Assembly (NCBI GenBank): GCA_965153355.1
Contig: OZ231128.1
Span: forward strand, 21,266,001 to 21,330,000
From: Flaccisagitta enflata
Lineage: Eukaryota; Chaetognatha; Sagittoidea; Aphragmophora
Direction of reading: 5' to 3'
Length of the DNA stretch: 64,000 nucleotides
Positions within the stretch are counted from its first letter, which is position 1, and the number at the start of each line of letters is the position of its first letter. The notes below the pieces were generated by a model. It was not told the origin of the DNA, did no database searches, and was given only the letters and a program-made list of their open reading frames with translations. Below, piece after piece: positions 1 through 12,122 of the stretch. Both the position numbers and the translations under genes were made by a program.

Positions 1-2
1 TA

Positions 3-1234
3 GCTGAACGCGAAAAAAGAGGTATTGGGGCGGTTGACGAAATGGACGTCATCTACTCCCCCGATGGGGTAAATGTACAAAAGAGAGCAGGAGGAGGAAG
101 AGGAAGAGTAGGAGCGGGAAGAGGAGTGGATGAGGAAAATCGAAAAATGGCTGAAAGGGGAGATGAAAAAAATATTCGTAAAGAAAACGCGAACGGTGGT
201 AAAGCGAAAAGCGGGAGTGAGAAAAGAGGTGGCAGAGGAGATGGTGGAGGAAGCGGTGGTGGAGGCGGCGGCGGCGGCGGTGGTAGAGGCGGCGGCGGCG
301 GTGTAGATGGCGGCGAAAAATTAGGAAGGAAAAAACCGATTTCTTTTGATCGAGAATTTAGTGGCGAAATCATCGAGTGGAAAGTGGAGGAAGCCAGACG
401 AAATGGACTCGCCGCCCCCGCCGCCGGCAGTGGAGGCGGCGGTGGTAGCATCGGCGGCGGCGGCGGCGGCGGCAACCACAGCGATAGATCGGAACTGCGC
501 CGAAGGGAAAAGGAAGAAAAACAAAGAAATGAATTTGGTGTCGGAAAACCACTCAAAAGAGAGGCGTTGAAAGATGAGAGTTGGGGGAGTTGGGCTGATG
601 ATGATGGACGGACGGACGGACCGAAGGGATTGACATTCAATAATGAACCAAGAGGAGGCAGAGGAGGAGAAGGAAGAAGAGGAGGAGGAGGGCAAGTTTA
701 CTTTTCCAGTGGAGCAGAAACTTCTTTTCAACGGACGATAATGAAAGAGGAGGAATGGGAGAAAAAACAAGAGCTTGAGAGAAATTGGAAGAAGGAAGTG
801 GAAGAAAGAGGAGGGAAAATAACAACAAGAACGGAAGAGGAATTAGAAATTGCCAAGGAGAAATTCTGGACAACGGCGCAAGAAAAAATGGCGGCCGAAT
901 TACAAAAGAGGACGGAAGAGGCCGCTTTAGCTTTGGCGGCTAAGAAAACAAAAGGCAAACAAAAAACTCCGGTTGTTCAGAATCAATGGAATCAACAACA
1001 ACAGAAACAACAGCCGTCGAAACAAAAGCAACAGCAGCAGCAGCAGCAGCAGCGACAATGGGCTGCTAAGACCGATGGCGGAATTCCCAAAGTAGGGCAG
1101 CACCTCCCCCCAACTACGCCCTCTTTAACGGCGTCGCTTCAGCGGCAAAATTCCGCGCCTTTGCAATCGACGACGCGTGAAGTCAAACACGCAGACAATA
1201 GTTTAACTAATTGGCCAACGCAGAAACAATTAGG

Positions 1235-1265
<31 letters not shown>

Positions 1266-2354
1266 CGACGACTAAATCCGCATGAGCAACCACAGCAGCA
1301 GCAGCAGCAATGGACAAATACTGATCGTCAAAAATCAGATCCTTCTCATTTTCGTTCCTATTTTGACGACTTGCAGCAACGGCAGCAGCAGCTTTCTTTG
1401 CTGCAGCAACATTTGTCACCTCGATCCGTTTTATTAGGCCATGACCATCAGATACAACAACAACAGCATCTTGGCTCTTCCTGGAATTCTACGTCATCTG
1501 TTTTTCTCTCGCCCATCAATTTGGAAACTTCCTTTGATTCATTTTCTCAATCATTTCACGATGATTTGCTGTTGCAACAACAGCAACAACAAAGACAACG
1601 GCTTCCATCCGACTTGTCGCCAAGGGGGCCGTCAGGCATCGGCGGTGGTGAAGGAGTAACAGGAGGAGGAGGAGGAGAAGGGGGAAGAGAAGGAAGAGCT
1701 AAACAAGAGAGCTTCTTAATCGGTCACGTGCCTTTCGTCCGTAGTTCGGCGGCCATCTTGGATCCGGGCCTCGCTCGCGATCCGTTACCCATTTCCCGGG
1801 AATCGTCGTTCGCGGCTCGTGCGAGAGACGCTTACAAACGAGGGCTCGATCCCGCAGGGTGGTGGCAAAGCGGCGGTGGTAAGGGTGGTGGTGATGGTGA
1901 TGGTGATTGGGATGAAGCCGATATAAGCGGAAATGACGTTTTGAAAAATGGCATCGTACTGGTTGATCGGAAAGGAAAGGGAACACTGGCAAACGAAACG
2001 CAAGAAAAAAGTGGCAAAGAAAAAAATGATAAAGAAAAAGAAGATGAAAAGGAAACGAAACCCGAACTTGAACGGATGAAAAAACTGGATGGGGGAGTAG
2101 GAAAAGGAGGTAGAGGAGGAGGAGGAGGAGCAGTATCGGGAGATGGCCTTTCGATGGGAAGGAAATTTATTACGCGAGACGTCAATGGAGGAAGAGAAGA
2201 AATAAAGAAGGAGACGAGAGAAAAGTCGCCTGGGGACAGTGGGGGAACTATAGGAGGAGGAAGAGGAGGTGGAGATGGAGGAGGAAGGGGAGATGGAGGA
2301 GGAAGAGGAAGTGGAAGAGAGGAAGGAGGAGAAAGAAAAGAAGTAGTCCAGTAA
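3..2354 (+). CDS. Gly/Gln-rich low-complexity protein, 5'-partial, unrecognised
   Basis: The frame is open from base 3, with a first Met at 42 (770 codons from there), so the true start may lie before the window. From that Met the protein shows poly-Gly runs near residues 67-90 and 130-145. A charged, coiled-coil-like Glu/Lys/Arg stretch covers about 232-306. Gln-rich tracts cover about 315-533, and Gly-rich/acidic runs fill the C-terminus. Between them are less repetitive islands, for example ISFDREFSGEIIEWK and WGSWADDD, which make chance openness unlikely. I recognise no folded domain; such composition is common in RNA-binding or scaffold proteins, but that is not shown here. It ends at TAA 2352-2354, inside the sequence CA-GTAAGG, which resembles a 5' splice donor. 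The same frame reopens at once and runs to 2741. The opposite-strand Pro-rich frame is a mirror of the Gly codons. Confidence 0.6.
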
Positions 2355-2363
2355 GGAAATTAC

Positions 2364-2741
2364 GTGGGAGTCGGAATTGTGGGAAAAGTTACTGTTAACG
2401 ATGGTATAACTGGAAATGCGTCGAAACAAATTTCCGCAGATGGCCTTCCACTACTACTAGGGGGTGGAAGCGGTGGTAGTGGTGGTGGTGGTGGTAGTGG
2501 TGGTGGTGGTGGTGGTATCGGTGGGGGCGGCGGCGATGAAGTGGAGGCGCGAAAACGATTATTGTGGTTTTTGCACCGAATGAGAAATGGACTCGAAACG
2601 AAAACGGAGGAAGTAAATCAACTCTTAGCCGAAGAAGAAGATGGTCAATTCAAGGTGGAAGAAGAGGATGTTGTGAAGGAGGAGGGGGAGGAGGAGCAGA
2701 AGAAGCGGAAAGAGCAGGTGAAAGGGATAGCGGCCTTGTAG
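2364..2741 (+). CDS. Probable C-terminal continuation of the Gly/Gln-rich gene
   Basis: This open stretch is in the same frame as the ORF ending at 2354, separated by one TAA and three sense codons. It begins with a Gly/Ser run and continues with a leucine- and glutamate-rich, helix-like segment (EVEARKRLLWFLHRMRNG, then an acidic tail), ending at TAG 2739-2741. The composition matches the upstream ORF, so it is probably the same gene. It would be joined by a short intron starting at the GTAAGG of 2351 or cut off by a real stop. The obvious acceptor at 2438-2439 (TTTCCGCAG) would put the join out of frame, so I cannot fix the splice. Homology is not recognised. Confidence 0.4.
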   Translation: MGVGIVGKVTVNDGITGNASKQISADGLPLLLGGGSGGSGGGGGSGGGGGGIGGGGGDEVEARKRLLWFLHRMRNGLETKTEEVNQLLAEEEDGQFKVEEEDVVKEEGEEEQKKRKEQVKGIAAL

Positions 2742-4423
2742 CTCGGGCTATACAACGCAGAGAAGTGAAGTTGTTTCGTTTCAGTTGTGAATTGATTGAC
2801 AGTGTCAAATTGTGATAATAGCGAAGAACTGGAGGAACAAAAACGTTAACGCCTTAACGGAATAAGTTTCCATGAAACTTATTTTTGATAGATAATACTA
2901 TTTGTAGATACTGGTAGATAATAGTGCTCGTATTCATAGAAAAAGTTAATTGATGGGTGTATAGTTACGCCGTCCTACTTACCATAATAAAAAGAAATCT
3001 TTGAACGCTAACCTTATTATAAAGAGAAATCTTTAAACGCGATAAAAAGCGTGTTTCTTTCAGAGCCTTACATGGGCATTGTGCCAATTTTCAACTTATA
3101 AAGTCATTTCGCCAAGTTACCTTTTACATTGGCATAGCGCCAACTGCCTTATATGGGCACCGCACTGGCTCTACCGGCTTTCCTTACCATGTGCTATCAC
3201 TTCCACCACCTTATATGGGTATCGCTCCCACCACCTTATAAGGGCATCGCTCCCACCACCTTTTATTTGAATCGCCCCCACCGGCTCATGTTATGAATCA
3301 ACCGTAGCCGCGCAGAACGCGAAGAGCCGAAGACAGTATCGACACAGAAAGGGAATTGCGAGGGAGATGATTTAAAGGCAACGGAGGAACTTGTATTGGA
3401 CCCAAGCGAACAAAATATATCGCATCCGTTTTAGGGGGCGAGATGCGGGTTGGTGATAAGATAAAAGCGGTAGGTTACGAAACTGCAACGGTGGCATTGT
3501 CATTGGTGGCAGAGTGTGGGGATGTTGTGGGGGGGGGGGGGCGTTGATTGTTGGTACGGAGGGAACTGAAAGGGAAGCGGTATCATGTTGTCTGGAGACA
3601 AAAGGGAAAAGTAAGAGGACCTGACAGATGTCGGTTATGGTGATGGTAGAATTACGACTTTTTCCTTATGGCGATTAGCCGCTTTTATTGGTAGAAGTGG
3701 TAAAGGTGATAAAATGAAGAGATGATAAAGATGCCGGTTACGAAAACGCAGTTCGCTATTCGGCGAATACGAAGAGACTACGAATGACAAGTCCCTTACT
3801 AATGTCGTGAAGACGTGAAAATTATGGTGGTTGGAAAACATGAAATTTTCATGTGTGGTGAAGTTTTGAATACGCAAAGACGTTGAGAGAAAATTTTTTT
3901 ATAGTCTTGCATTTAGATCAAGGTGACGTTGTAGAAATATTTACTTGAACCTCGCATAGCGGTAGGGAAGAAGAGAATGAGTAGTTTTATTTCTAAATTC
4001 TTTTAAGTGACACATTGACATTGACTTTCTAATTTCGGTTTTTTAATTTCATTGTCAAACGCTTACGTCGTCGCTAGCGTGTCCTTCATTAAAATCGAGT
4101 GTACACGAACGATTCCCTATCTAGTAGAATAGCTCCCTGGTGTGGTGTGGCGCGGGTAATTGGTATTCATATCTCTCTCAAGTCTCAACATATTTCCTCC
4201 CCTTATTTGAAATTTATGTTCCACGAGTGACACGACCTTCAACGGTCTTCAACGTTACTATCTTGAATAAATTTGAATGCTGCCTGGAGGATTTCATTGA
4301 AATTGGGACCGCGTTCTAGAGCAAAAGCAGAGAATTGAGAAGAGAGAAACGAGAGAGAAGAACGCGATATTATCAATTAGCAACGCCACCAGATGTTGTA
4401 GCGGGAGACCGGCAGAGGAATGG
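2742..4423. other. 3' UTR / intergenic spacer without recognised gene
   Basis: No convincing ORF is present. It holds a degenerate short tandem repeat at about 3124-3290 (CCCACCACCTTATAAGGGCATCG type, roughly 24-25 bp, 4-6 copies) and a G11-12 run near 3530. The remainder is unstructured. Confidence 0.5.
2986..2991 (+). promoter_or_regulatory. Possible polyadenylation signal of the first gene
   Basis: A canonical AATAAA lies about 245 bases after the TAG at 2741 and before the repeat-rich spacer. It is the first good signal downstream. Chance occurrence is possible in this AT-rich stretch. Confidence 0.35.
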
Positions 4424-4428
4424 GCGAA

Positions 4429-4516
<88 letters not shown>
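4424..4516. repeat. (GA)n microsatellite
   Basis: Nearly pure GA/AG dinucleotide tract with one interruption at its start. Serine/leucine or arginine/glutamate ORFs through it are artefacts. Confidence 0.95.
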
Positions 4517-4521
<5 letters not shown>

Positions 4522-4522
<1 letters not shown>

Positions 4523-5577
4523 GTCATCCAAGGATCGCACATTTGGGTGCTTCACATAGCAAAAGTTGCTTATTTCTTTTCAGCCTCTTTATCTAATGTG
4601 GAGTGAGCAATTTTAGGACCCTTGACATTTTTCTTTTATCAAAAATTGTTCATCTTCCGTTTTTTAGAAAATTGTTTTTGAGAGCCTAATTTGTATATTG
4701 CAGTGGGATAAAAAAGTATGCTGATCTTCTCTGAATTAGTTTTTATAAACTTCTGCTCTTTAGAGAATTGTTAACCTGCTTTTTCACAAGCTCTTATGTA
4801 ACTTATGCTCTGATATTTTGATTTATTTTCACAAAAATCATGGTTTTCTAAAACTAACAATTGTTCCTTTTGTAACAAGACTACACAGGATTTTGCTGAA
4901 TTCTGGGAAATCTAGGTAAACTTTAAGGCCAAAACAAAAACGGAAGATGAAGGAATTTTGAGAAAAGGAAAACGGTCATCTTCATTATTTTTTTTACTCC
5001 ATATTGGGTTAGCGGGACAAGAAGATAATCAAATTTTTTGCTATGCGAAGCACGCAAATCGCACATGGTCAGCGGTACCCGATGCCCTGCTTGAAGTGAT
5101 CAGCTGAGGAAGTGGAGTGAGAGCAGGGCAGTGGCCGATGTCTTGTAGAACACAGTGGTGAATTTCCTTATATCCCGAGATGACATTTTTCAGGGTTTTG
5201 AGGCAATCATCCATGATATTTAATGGGATTTACACATTTTTAAAAAAGTTTCTTTTCAATTTTCTATGTTATTCAATGAGAATTTCATTTTTTTTTATTT
5301 TTATCATATTTCCATGTTATTCAATTGGAATTTTGTATTCTTTGCATTTTTTGTTAATGGGAAATTTTTTGTTAATGGGAAATATGTATTTTTCTATTTT
5401 TTTTGTAAATTTTCCATGTTATTCAATGGGAAGTTTGCATTTTGTCATTTTTCCATGTTATTCGATGGGAATTTGAGAATTGAGAAGCTTCAGGGGGGGG
5501 ACATACGTACGGATGGACGGATGTAAGGAAATTCACCCCTGTGTCCTACAGGACATCAGCCCTTTGGGGCCAAAAAG
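4522..5577 (+). mobile_element. F-family foldback element, copy F1 (interrupted by a MITE)
   Basis: The right end carries CACCCCTGTGTCCTACAGGACAT followed by GGGGCC, inverted relative to the left inner arm (GGGCAGTGGCCGATGTC... about 5128-5160). The left terminal block GGTCAGCGGTACCC starts at 5067. Its expected outer flank (GTCNNCCAAGG, as in copy F4) is found at about 4523, on the far side of a 515-bp MITE, so the MITE landed in the left end of F1. The centre (5180-5470) is a degenerate T-rich repeat with CATGTTATTCAATGGGAA units. No coding capacity. Confidence 0.7.
4543..5057. mobile_element. MITE with 9-bp target duplication, copy 1
   Basis: The ends are inverted repeats (TTGGGTGCTTCACATAGCAA left; TTGCTATGCGAAGCACGCAA right). 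It is flanked by identical 9-bp ATCGCACAT at 4534-4542 and 5058-5066. It is 515 bp, AT-rich and has no ORF. A second copy at 10924-11436 has its own 9-bp duplication. A 9-bp TSD is compatible with Mutator-like or Merlin-like elements; the TIR itself I do not recognise. Confidence 0.9.
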
Positions 5578-5584
5578 GGTGTGA

Positions 5585-5831
<247 letters not shown>

Positions 5832-5832
<1 letters not shown>

Positions 5833-6530
5833 TACAGAGGAATATGGTAGAATTGGTTGATGGAGAGGATAGGATCTAGTTATTACATCTTTTATTGTCA
5901 GATACAGTAAAAAAAATTCGTCTAAATTCAATTCAGAGAAACTTGCTCCGACTTACTGAAAAGGTGGGTGCGTATGTGAAGGGAGAGTGAGCGCTAAAAT
6001 GTGGGTGCGTCCGTAAAGGGAGAGTGAGCAATTCCAGCCAAGGTTCGTCGAAAAGTGGCGGTTGCTGTCAAGAATATGGAGACGGACTTAGTCAAAGGCC
6101 GGAGATCCTCCACCCCTCAAAAAAAGAGTCAGTGGGACAGAAACAGACTGACAGACAGAAATGAAAAAAAAAATCCAAATCCCCAGCCACTCCAGACTTC
6201 CAGGCGAGTGGAGCGTTCATGCGCGTACAATTCTATGCGCACGCGGATGAAAAGAAACGTGTGTGTGTGCGTGTGCATGCGTGTGCATGAGAACGAACTC
6301 GTGCACACGTTCCAACGGCCGCGCCCTCAAAGCCGCCATCTGTGAAAGTTGCACCCGCGCCCGCGTGTGCACGTGAGAGACACAAGACCGCGCGCGCACG
6401 CTGCAAAAGGTCCCCCCCCTAAATTGCATGCCACCGGAATAATAATATTGGAATATGCTCGTGCTTATAAACCGGAGAAAGTTAAAGGGCGCCAAATGGC
6501 GCGGCTGGAGAGCTGGTGGACTGTTGAATA
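5832..6530. other. Spacer without recognised gene
   Basis: A near-direct repeat of about 60 bp occurs at 5965-6030 (GTGGGTGCGT ... AAAGGGAGAGTGAGC, twice), and GC-richer alternating CG/CA sequence at 6230-6400. No supported ORF. Confidence 0.4.
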
Positions 6531-6531
6531 T

Positions 6532-6595
6532 GTGTGTGTGTGTGTGTGCGTGTGTGTGCGTTTGTGTGTGAAGGATGGTGGGCTGGTAAGTTTTA

Positions 6596-6677
<82 letters not shown>

Positions 6678-6692
6678 GAAGGATGGTTTTTT

Positions 6693-6766
<74 letters not shown>
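6532..6766. repeat. (GT)n microsatellite in two blocks
   Basis: Long GT tracts at about 6598-6676 and 6694-6766, preceded by imperfect GT and separated by GAAGGATGGT-type spacers that recur at 6570, 6677 and 6767. This suggests local duplication of tract plus spacer. Confidence 0.95.
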
Positions 6767-6768
<2 letters not shown>

Positions 6769-7438
6769 GGATGGTGGGCTGGTAATTTGTGTGGGTGTGT
6801 ATGTGTGTGTGTCAGAGTAAGGGTTGTTGAATTGGTTTCCCTTATTTGTGTGTATGTGTAAAAGTAGAGGTTGGTGGACTGGCGCGTGTTTTTTTTTTGT
6901 TTTTATTGGGGGGGGTGTCAGAGTAGGCAGCGTAGACTGATTAGGTGTTATGTATATATGTCTATGTATATATACACCTATAGGTGAGACTGTTTCAGTC
7001 ATATCGGGGATGTTTCTGTGGGGACCAGATAGATATATCTGGTAGTGAAGGAAGATTTGTGGGTTGGGTTGTTTGAGCAAAGAAGTATGAGAGTGGGTAC
7101 AATAACGATTAGGTAGGCACTTCATTTGGTGGCCAATCCAAGGTTCTGTGGAAATTCACAGGTAATAGTGGGCAATTGGGATTATTGAGCGTTTGAGTGT
7201 GCGGGGAGGGGGGGGGGATGGTCGATCATTTTGTGTCTGTATGTGGATTTGGAAGTTAGGATAGAGATCCCAATTGAGAAGGAGGAGCGAGAAGGTATTT
7301 GATCTGAAACAGGGTAGAAGCTTGAGTCTTCGGTTTCCTGTCGATATGTAATGCGCACCCAAGTATGCAGCAAGTGTCAATGCCGTCAGTGAATGAGTGG
7401 ATCGTGGATCGTATCGGGTTTCGGGATGTATTAAGTGA
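6767..7438. other. Spacer without recognised gene
   Basis: Imperfect GT-rich sequence decays into unique sequence with poly-G runs near 6907 and 7204. The long His/Thr frame on the opposite strand is the complement of the GT repeat, not a gene. Confidence 0.4.
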
Positions 7439-7558
7439 GAGACAAGACGAAGAAAGAACGAGAGAGAGAGAGAAAAAGAGGGACAGAGAGAATGTACAAG
7501 AGAAAGAGAGGAAGAGAGAAAGTGAGGACGAGAGAAAGAGAGGACGAGAGAAAGAGAG

Positions 7559-7628
<70 letters not shown>

Positions 7629-7672
7629 GAGAGAGAGAGAGAGAGACAGACGAGAGAGAGAGAGAGAGAAAG
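7439..7672. repeat. (GA)n microsatellite with AAAGAGAGGACGAG units
   Basis: Purine-only tract. It starts with imperfect ~14-bp AAAGAGAGGACGAG units, continues as pure GA, and ends in ACAGACGAGAG units. Confidence 0.9.
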
Positions 7673-7779
7673 CAATAAAGGAAGTAACCGAAGAAATACA
7701 AAAATGAGGCTCTGCTTTCCCTCGGCCCAACTTCCAAGTCATCGTCCCGTTTCATGTTTAGTGTGGAAGGGTCACTGAC

Positions 7780-7930
7780 GCTCCGGATATGTCCCCCCCC
7801 CCATATGCCCCCTTCCTGGAATGGTTAGCGACGTCCCGTATTCTCCGCCCCATATGCCCCCCCATATGCCCCCCCCTGAAGGTTCTCTGACGCCCCCTAA
7901 TTCCCAGTCCCAAACCCCCACCCTCATAAA
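7780..7930. repeat. C-rich imperfect repeat (CCCCCCATATG units)
   Basis: Several CCCCATATGCCCCC blocks and a weaker ~60-bp periodicity (CTGACGCTCC..., GCGACGTCCC..., CTGACGCCCCC). Confidence 0.55.
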
Positions 7931-8301
7931 AAGGCCGCGGACGCCCAAATGGTAACCTTGACCTTTTGGTGTGAAAACCGGTTGGCTTATTAGATTGCTC
8001 CCTTTCGTGTCCATGTCCAACATCAGAACCCGGAACAAATATTTATAAACTTTTATAAATATTTATCTGTATACGTACAGTTTTGAATCCCGCGTTGATG
8101 TTACACTCAACAGTAAGTTCAGAGTGTTTAAAGGGTATGAACAGATAAATAACTGACCACTGTGCCAATTTTGAACACGAACGCGTAGATCTATATGTAG
8201 CTCATATCTTGTCAAAGTCCTTGAAACCCTATGATATTGTTTATTGATCATCAACCGCCGTGAAAGAAAAAAAAGCATTCGAATTGTTTTATTATATATT
8301 C

Positions 8302-8413
8302 ATAACTGGCTGTGTTCGTCGGTTGGTTAGTTGGTTGGTCGGTTGGTCTGTCTGTAACGCATTCGTTCGACGATCCACACGTCGCACCTTATTGGCCTAC
8401 TTGGCCTTGTTTT
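8302..8413 (-). mobile_element. H-family (Helentron-like) element, truncated, GTCGCACC subtype
   Basis: The high-coordinate end matches the family 5' end (complement of ACAAGGCCAAGTAGGCC, 8395-8411) with the subterminal block GTCGCACC at 8381-8388. It then carries a short GGTT/GTCT core. The terminal hairpin is missing; sequence starts at ATAACTGGCTGTG, equal to the bases just inside the hairpin of the 22236 copy. Confidence 0.7.
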
Positions 8414-8871
8414 AAGAAACTGTGTGTATCAAGATCAAGGGGAATGTAATTTCTACATAATAAAAACTGTACTGTACAGTAAAATAAGCATTCATGTTAT
8501 TCTTTTGTCTTTTGTCTTTTGTGATATCAATTCAAATCTGTAATGAAATAGATGACGCTGATAGTGATATTATCATATAAGTAATTATGATAACTTGTTA
8601 TTGATTATTGATTGCGATTCATGATCAGAATGAAGTTGATGATTTGTCTTTCCATAACCAGCACCTGTTGTCGTTTCACCTAAACTCGTTTGAAACTAGT
8701 GTAAAAATTGTGGAAAAAAAAACAGTTATGAGCGCTCATAATAATAAAGATGTCGTTTGCCCATGGACGGGAAAAACGACGAAGGAGAAAGAAATCACTT
8801 CTCCGTGAGAAAAGCAGGCCCAAGAATATCCAATTTGTTTTTTTCTTCGGAGGGGGGAAGACGACGAGGCC

Positions 8872-8925
8872 AACAACAACAACATCAACAACAACCACAA
8901 CAACAACAACAACAACAACAACATT

Positions 8926-8965
<40 letters not shown>

Positions 8966-9012
8966 TTAACAACATTAACAACATTAACAACAACCACAAC
9001 AACAACGACAGC
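8872..9012. repeat. (CAA)n trinucleotide repeat
   Basis: CAA/ACA repeats broken by CATTAACAA units. The Thr-, Val- and Leu-rich frames here are repeat artefacts. Confidence 0.95.
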
Positions 9013-9296
9013 GAGGCTCTTAATGGGGTCAAATAAGGGTCAAAATGTCTCTCGTGCTGAGAAATGAGCGAAATGAGCGTCTCAAGCTAAAACAGAGATG
9101 AATGATGATTTATTTGGCCGAAGGGAGGCCACGTATCATAAACGCGGCGCTACGACCACGTATCATAAGTATTAACGCGGCGCTGCGACCGAATGGGTTG
9201 AGAGATGAGACTGCATCCTTGGGAAAAATTAAATGTGACCGTTAAAACGTAAACGAAAACGTAAACATCGCCTGAAACTTCCAAAAGCGCCACTGA

Positions 9297-9308
9297 ACAA
9301 CAACAACC

Positions 9309-9339
<31 letters not shown>

Positions 9340-9347
9340 CCACAACC

Positions 9348-9421
<74 letters not shown>
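9297..9421. repeat. (CAA)n trinucleotide repeat upstream of exon 1
   Basis: About 40 CAA units with three CCA variants, ending ~235 bases before the first ATG of the VWA/IgGFc gene. It could lie in its promoter or 5' UTR; no core promoter motif could be fixed. Confidence 0.95.
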
Positions 9422-9422
<1 letters not shown>

Positions 9423-9655
9423 TACAGTGTACAGCCAACAAATCATCCATTGAAAACAAAAGAGCACAAAGGTCAATGAAGACGCATTTTGACAAAAACG
9501 TAAGAAAAAAAAAATTAAGGCGAAAACAAAAGCAACAATTCAAAAATACTATAGACCCCAACAACATCAATAAAAAATAAGAAACGAAAAAAAAAAAAAA
9601 AAGAATTCAGTTTAAAAAAAAATAACAAGAAATATTTTTTCTTTACAAAACAATC

Positions 9656-9983
9656 ATGAAAGCTTTCGGGCGTTTGGGGCTGAGCCGGCCGACGGCAGCG
9701 ACACCATCTTCGTCCTCAGCGGCGGCTTTTTTTCGATTCGCGTTGTGGCTTTTGTTTATTTTCGCCCGCCTCGCTTTCTGCCTCCAAAATGAGGATGATG
9801 ATGCTATAGCAGCAACAACTGCCGCAGTGGCAGCGGCAGCAACAACAACTTCAGTTGCCGCAAATGATGATCCTTTGGAGCGTAAATGCGACTCCTATCG
9901 AAGGAAACTGGAAGCTTACAAAAGTGATTCGGCGGCGGCGGCGAAGGGCAAAGAGAGAGGAAAAGAAGACGTCAGGACTGATG
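9656..9983 (+). CDS. Exon 1: signal peptide and Ala-rich linker of VWA/IgGFc-binding-like secreted protein
   Basis: The ATG at 9656 opens 109 codons. After a basic, Ser/Ala-rich start comes a hydrophobic core at residues 25-42 (FFRFALWLLFIFARLAFC), then an acidic stretch with poly-Ala/Thr, read as a signal peptide followed by a linker. The exon is ended at a GTAAAT donor (9984), because this leaves phase 1 and joins in frame to the acceptor TTCACAG at 13038, producing RTD-D-LSSS. The unspliced frame runs only to a stop near 10022. With the four downstream exons the model gives 494 codons and every junction is phase 1. An extra exon in the 3-kb intron cannot be excluded, and exon 1 itself has no homology I can cite; the link rests on phase and signal-peptide logic. 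Confidence 0.5.
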
Positions 9984-10037
9984 GTAAATATTTGCAATAT
10001 GGAGAAGAGGGCGCGCGCAAATAAAGAGAGTGAGAAT

Positions 10038-10278
<241 letters not shown>

Positions 10279-10549
10279 TACAGACAGGCAGGCAGAGATA
10301 CAGACAGACAGAGATATAGACAGAGCTTAGTAAGAGAGAAAGTATGAAATGAGAGAGATGGAATTGCCCGTCAAAGTTAGAGACAGAGACACATAGAGAC
10401 AGAGACAGATTTTGAGAGAGACAGAGACAGAGAGTAAGAAATGAGAAAGATGGAATTGCCCGTGAGAGTAAGTGAGAGAGCTTTTTGTTCTGATCGCAAA
10501 TGGAGCGGAATTAAGGACTAAGAAGGTCGAGCCCAAGCATAGATGAAAT

Positions 10550-10865
<316 letters not shown>

Positions 10866-10923
10866 GAGACATCGGCTCGGTCAGAGCATCACTGAGATAG
10901 TTGTTGGATAACGGCCGTTAGAG

Positions 10924-11436
10924 TTGGGTGCTTCGCATAGCAAAAGTTGGTTATTTCTTTTCACCCTCTTTACTTAATGTGGAGTGATCAATTTCAGGAC
11001 CCTTACCATTTTTGTTTTATCAAAAATCATTCATCTTCCGTTTTTTAGAAAATTGTTTTTGAAGAGCTAATTTGCATAATGCAGTGGGATAAAATAATAT
11101 GCTGATTGTTTGAATCAGCTTTCATAATTTTTTGCTCTTCACAGAATTGCAATATTGCCCTTTCATTTGCTCTTTCATAACTTATGTTCTGATATTTTAG
11201 TTTATTTTTTCATACATCATGATTTTTTAAAACAAATAATTGTACTTTTTGTAACAAAACTATACAGGATTTTACTGAATTCTGGGAAATCAGTGGAAAC
11301 TTTAAGGCCAAAACAAAAACGGAAGATGAAGGAATTTTGAAAAAAGGAAAATGGTCATCTTCATGATTTTGGCTCCTCCACATTACCTAAGTTAGGTGAA
11401 GGGATACTCCCAACTTTTGCTATGTGAAGCACCCAA
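10924..11436. mobile_element. MITE with 9-bp target duplication, copy 2
   Basis: Same family as 4543-5057: TTGGGTGCTTCGCATAGCAA at the left, its inverse (TTGCTATGTGAAGCACCCAA) at the right, 513 bp, and similar along the whole length. Flanked by CCGTTAGAG at 10915-10923 and again at 11437-11445. The two copies have different flanks, so each duplication is independent proof of a 9-bp TSD. Confidence 0.92.
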
Positions 11437-11535
11437 CCGTTAGAGTCACCTTATACTTCTCTTCCTAAATACAAAAAGTCCATTCAACGCAACGCTCTTT
11501 ACCTAATCCTGCAACCGACAAGGTCAAGGATAACG

Positions 11536-11814
11536 AATCATTAGAGAAATCAGAAGCCACTCTTTCAGTGTTTTCAATTCCCGCGATAATTGTCAGAAAA
11601 TACGCATCTAATATGGACAAATGAAAAACTGCCAACCGTTCTCATCCTCCTCCATCATTATTTTGGCGGTCAATTTTTTTTTCAGCTCTGTTTCGAAAAA
11701 GAAATTAATCAACCATTTGATCTGTAAAGTTGAGCAGCGTTCGAGAGCAAAGTTGATAACTTGCTTGTTTAGACCAACCTTTTATAAAAGTGGCTTCTGA
11801 TTTCTCTAATGATT
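11536..11814. mobile_element. Foldback MITE with ~26-bp inverted ends
   Basis: AATCATTAGAGAAATCAGAA...GCCACT at 11536-11561 is matched in inverse at 11789-11814. The interior of ~225 bp has no ORF. Target duplication not resolved. Confidence 0.65.
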
Positions 11815-12122
11815 ATGGGAATGAAAAAATAAAAACTGCACTGTTGTTCTATAAAAGATACATTGCATCGTCTCAAGTGGATTTTTTCTCCTCGGATGCA
11901 TGAAATAATTCATAACGCGGTGCACACGAACTCGAACAGCATATTTGGGAAGTCATCTCGCGCGAAATTCTTAATCTGTCTCTTTATGCAAAAAATTGTA
12001 TTTTTGAGAATATGACCTTTTTCTAGTATGTGTTCATAATCGGGGCATATTTCAAGAAATGCGATTTTTTTGCGATCAGAGATTGTTTAAGAATTTCACT
12101 TGAAACCAGTCAAGAAAGAAAC

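Noticed and set aside
53-640. 195-codon Pro-rich frame on the minus strand
   Set aside because: It is the complement of the Gly codons of the + strand gene; no independent signals.
6217-7125. 302-codon His/Thr frame opposite the GT repeat
   Set aside because: Reads the CA complement of the microsatellite, with unrelated flanks and no domain.
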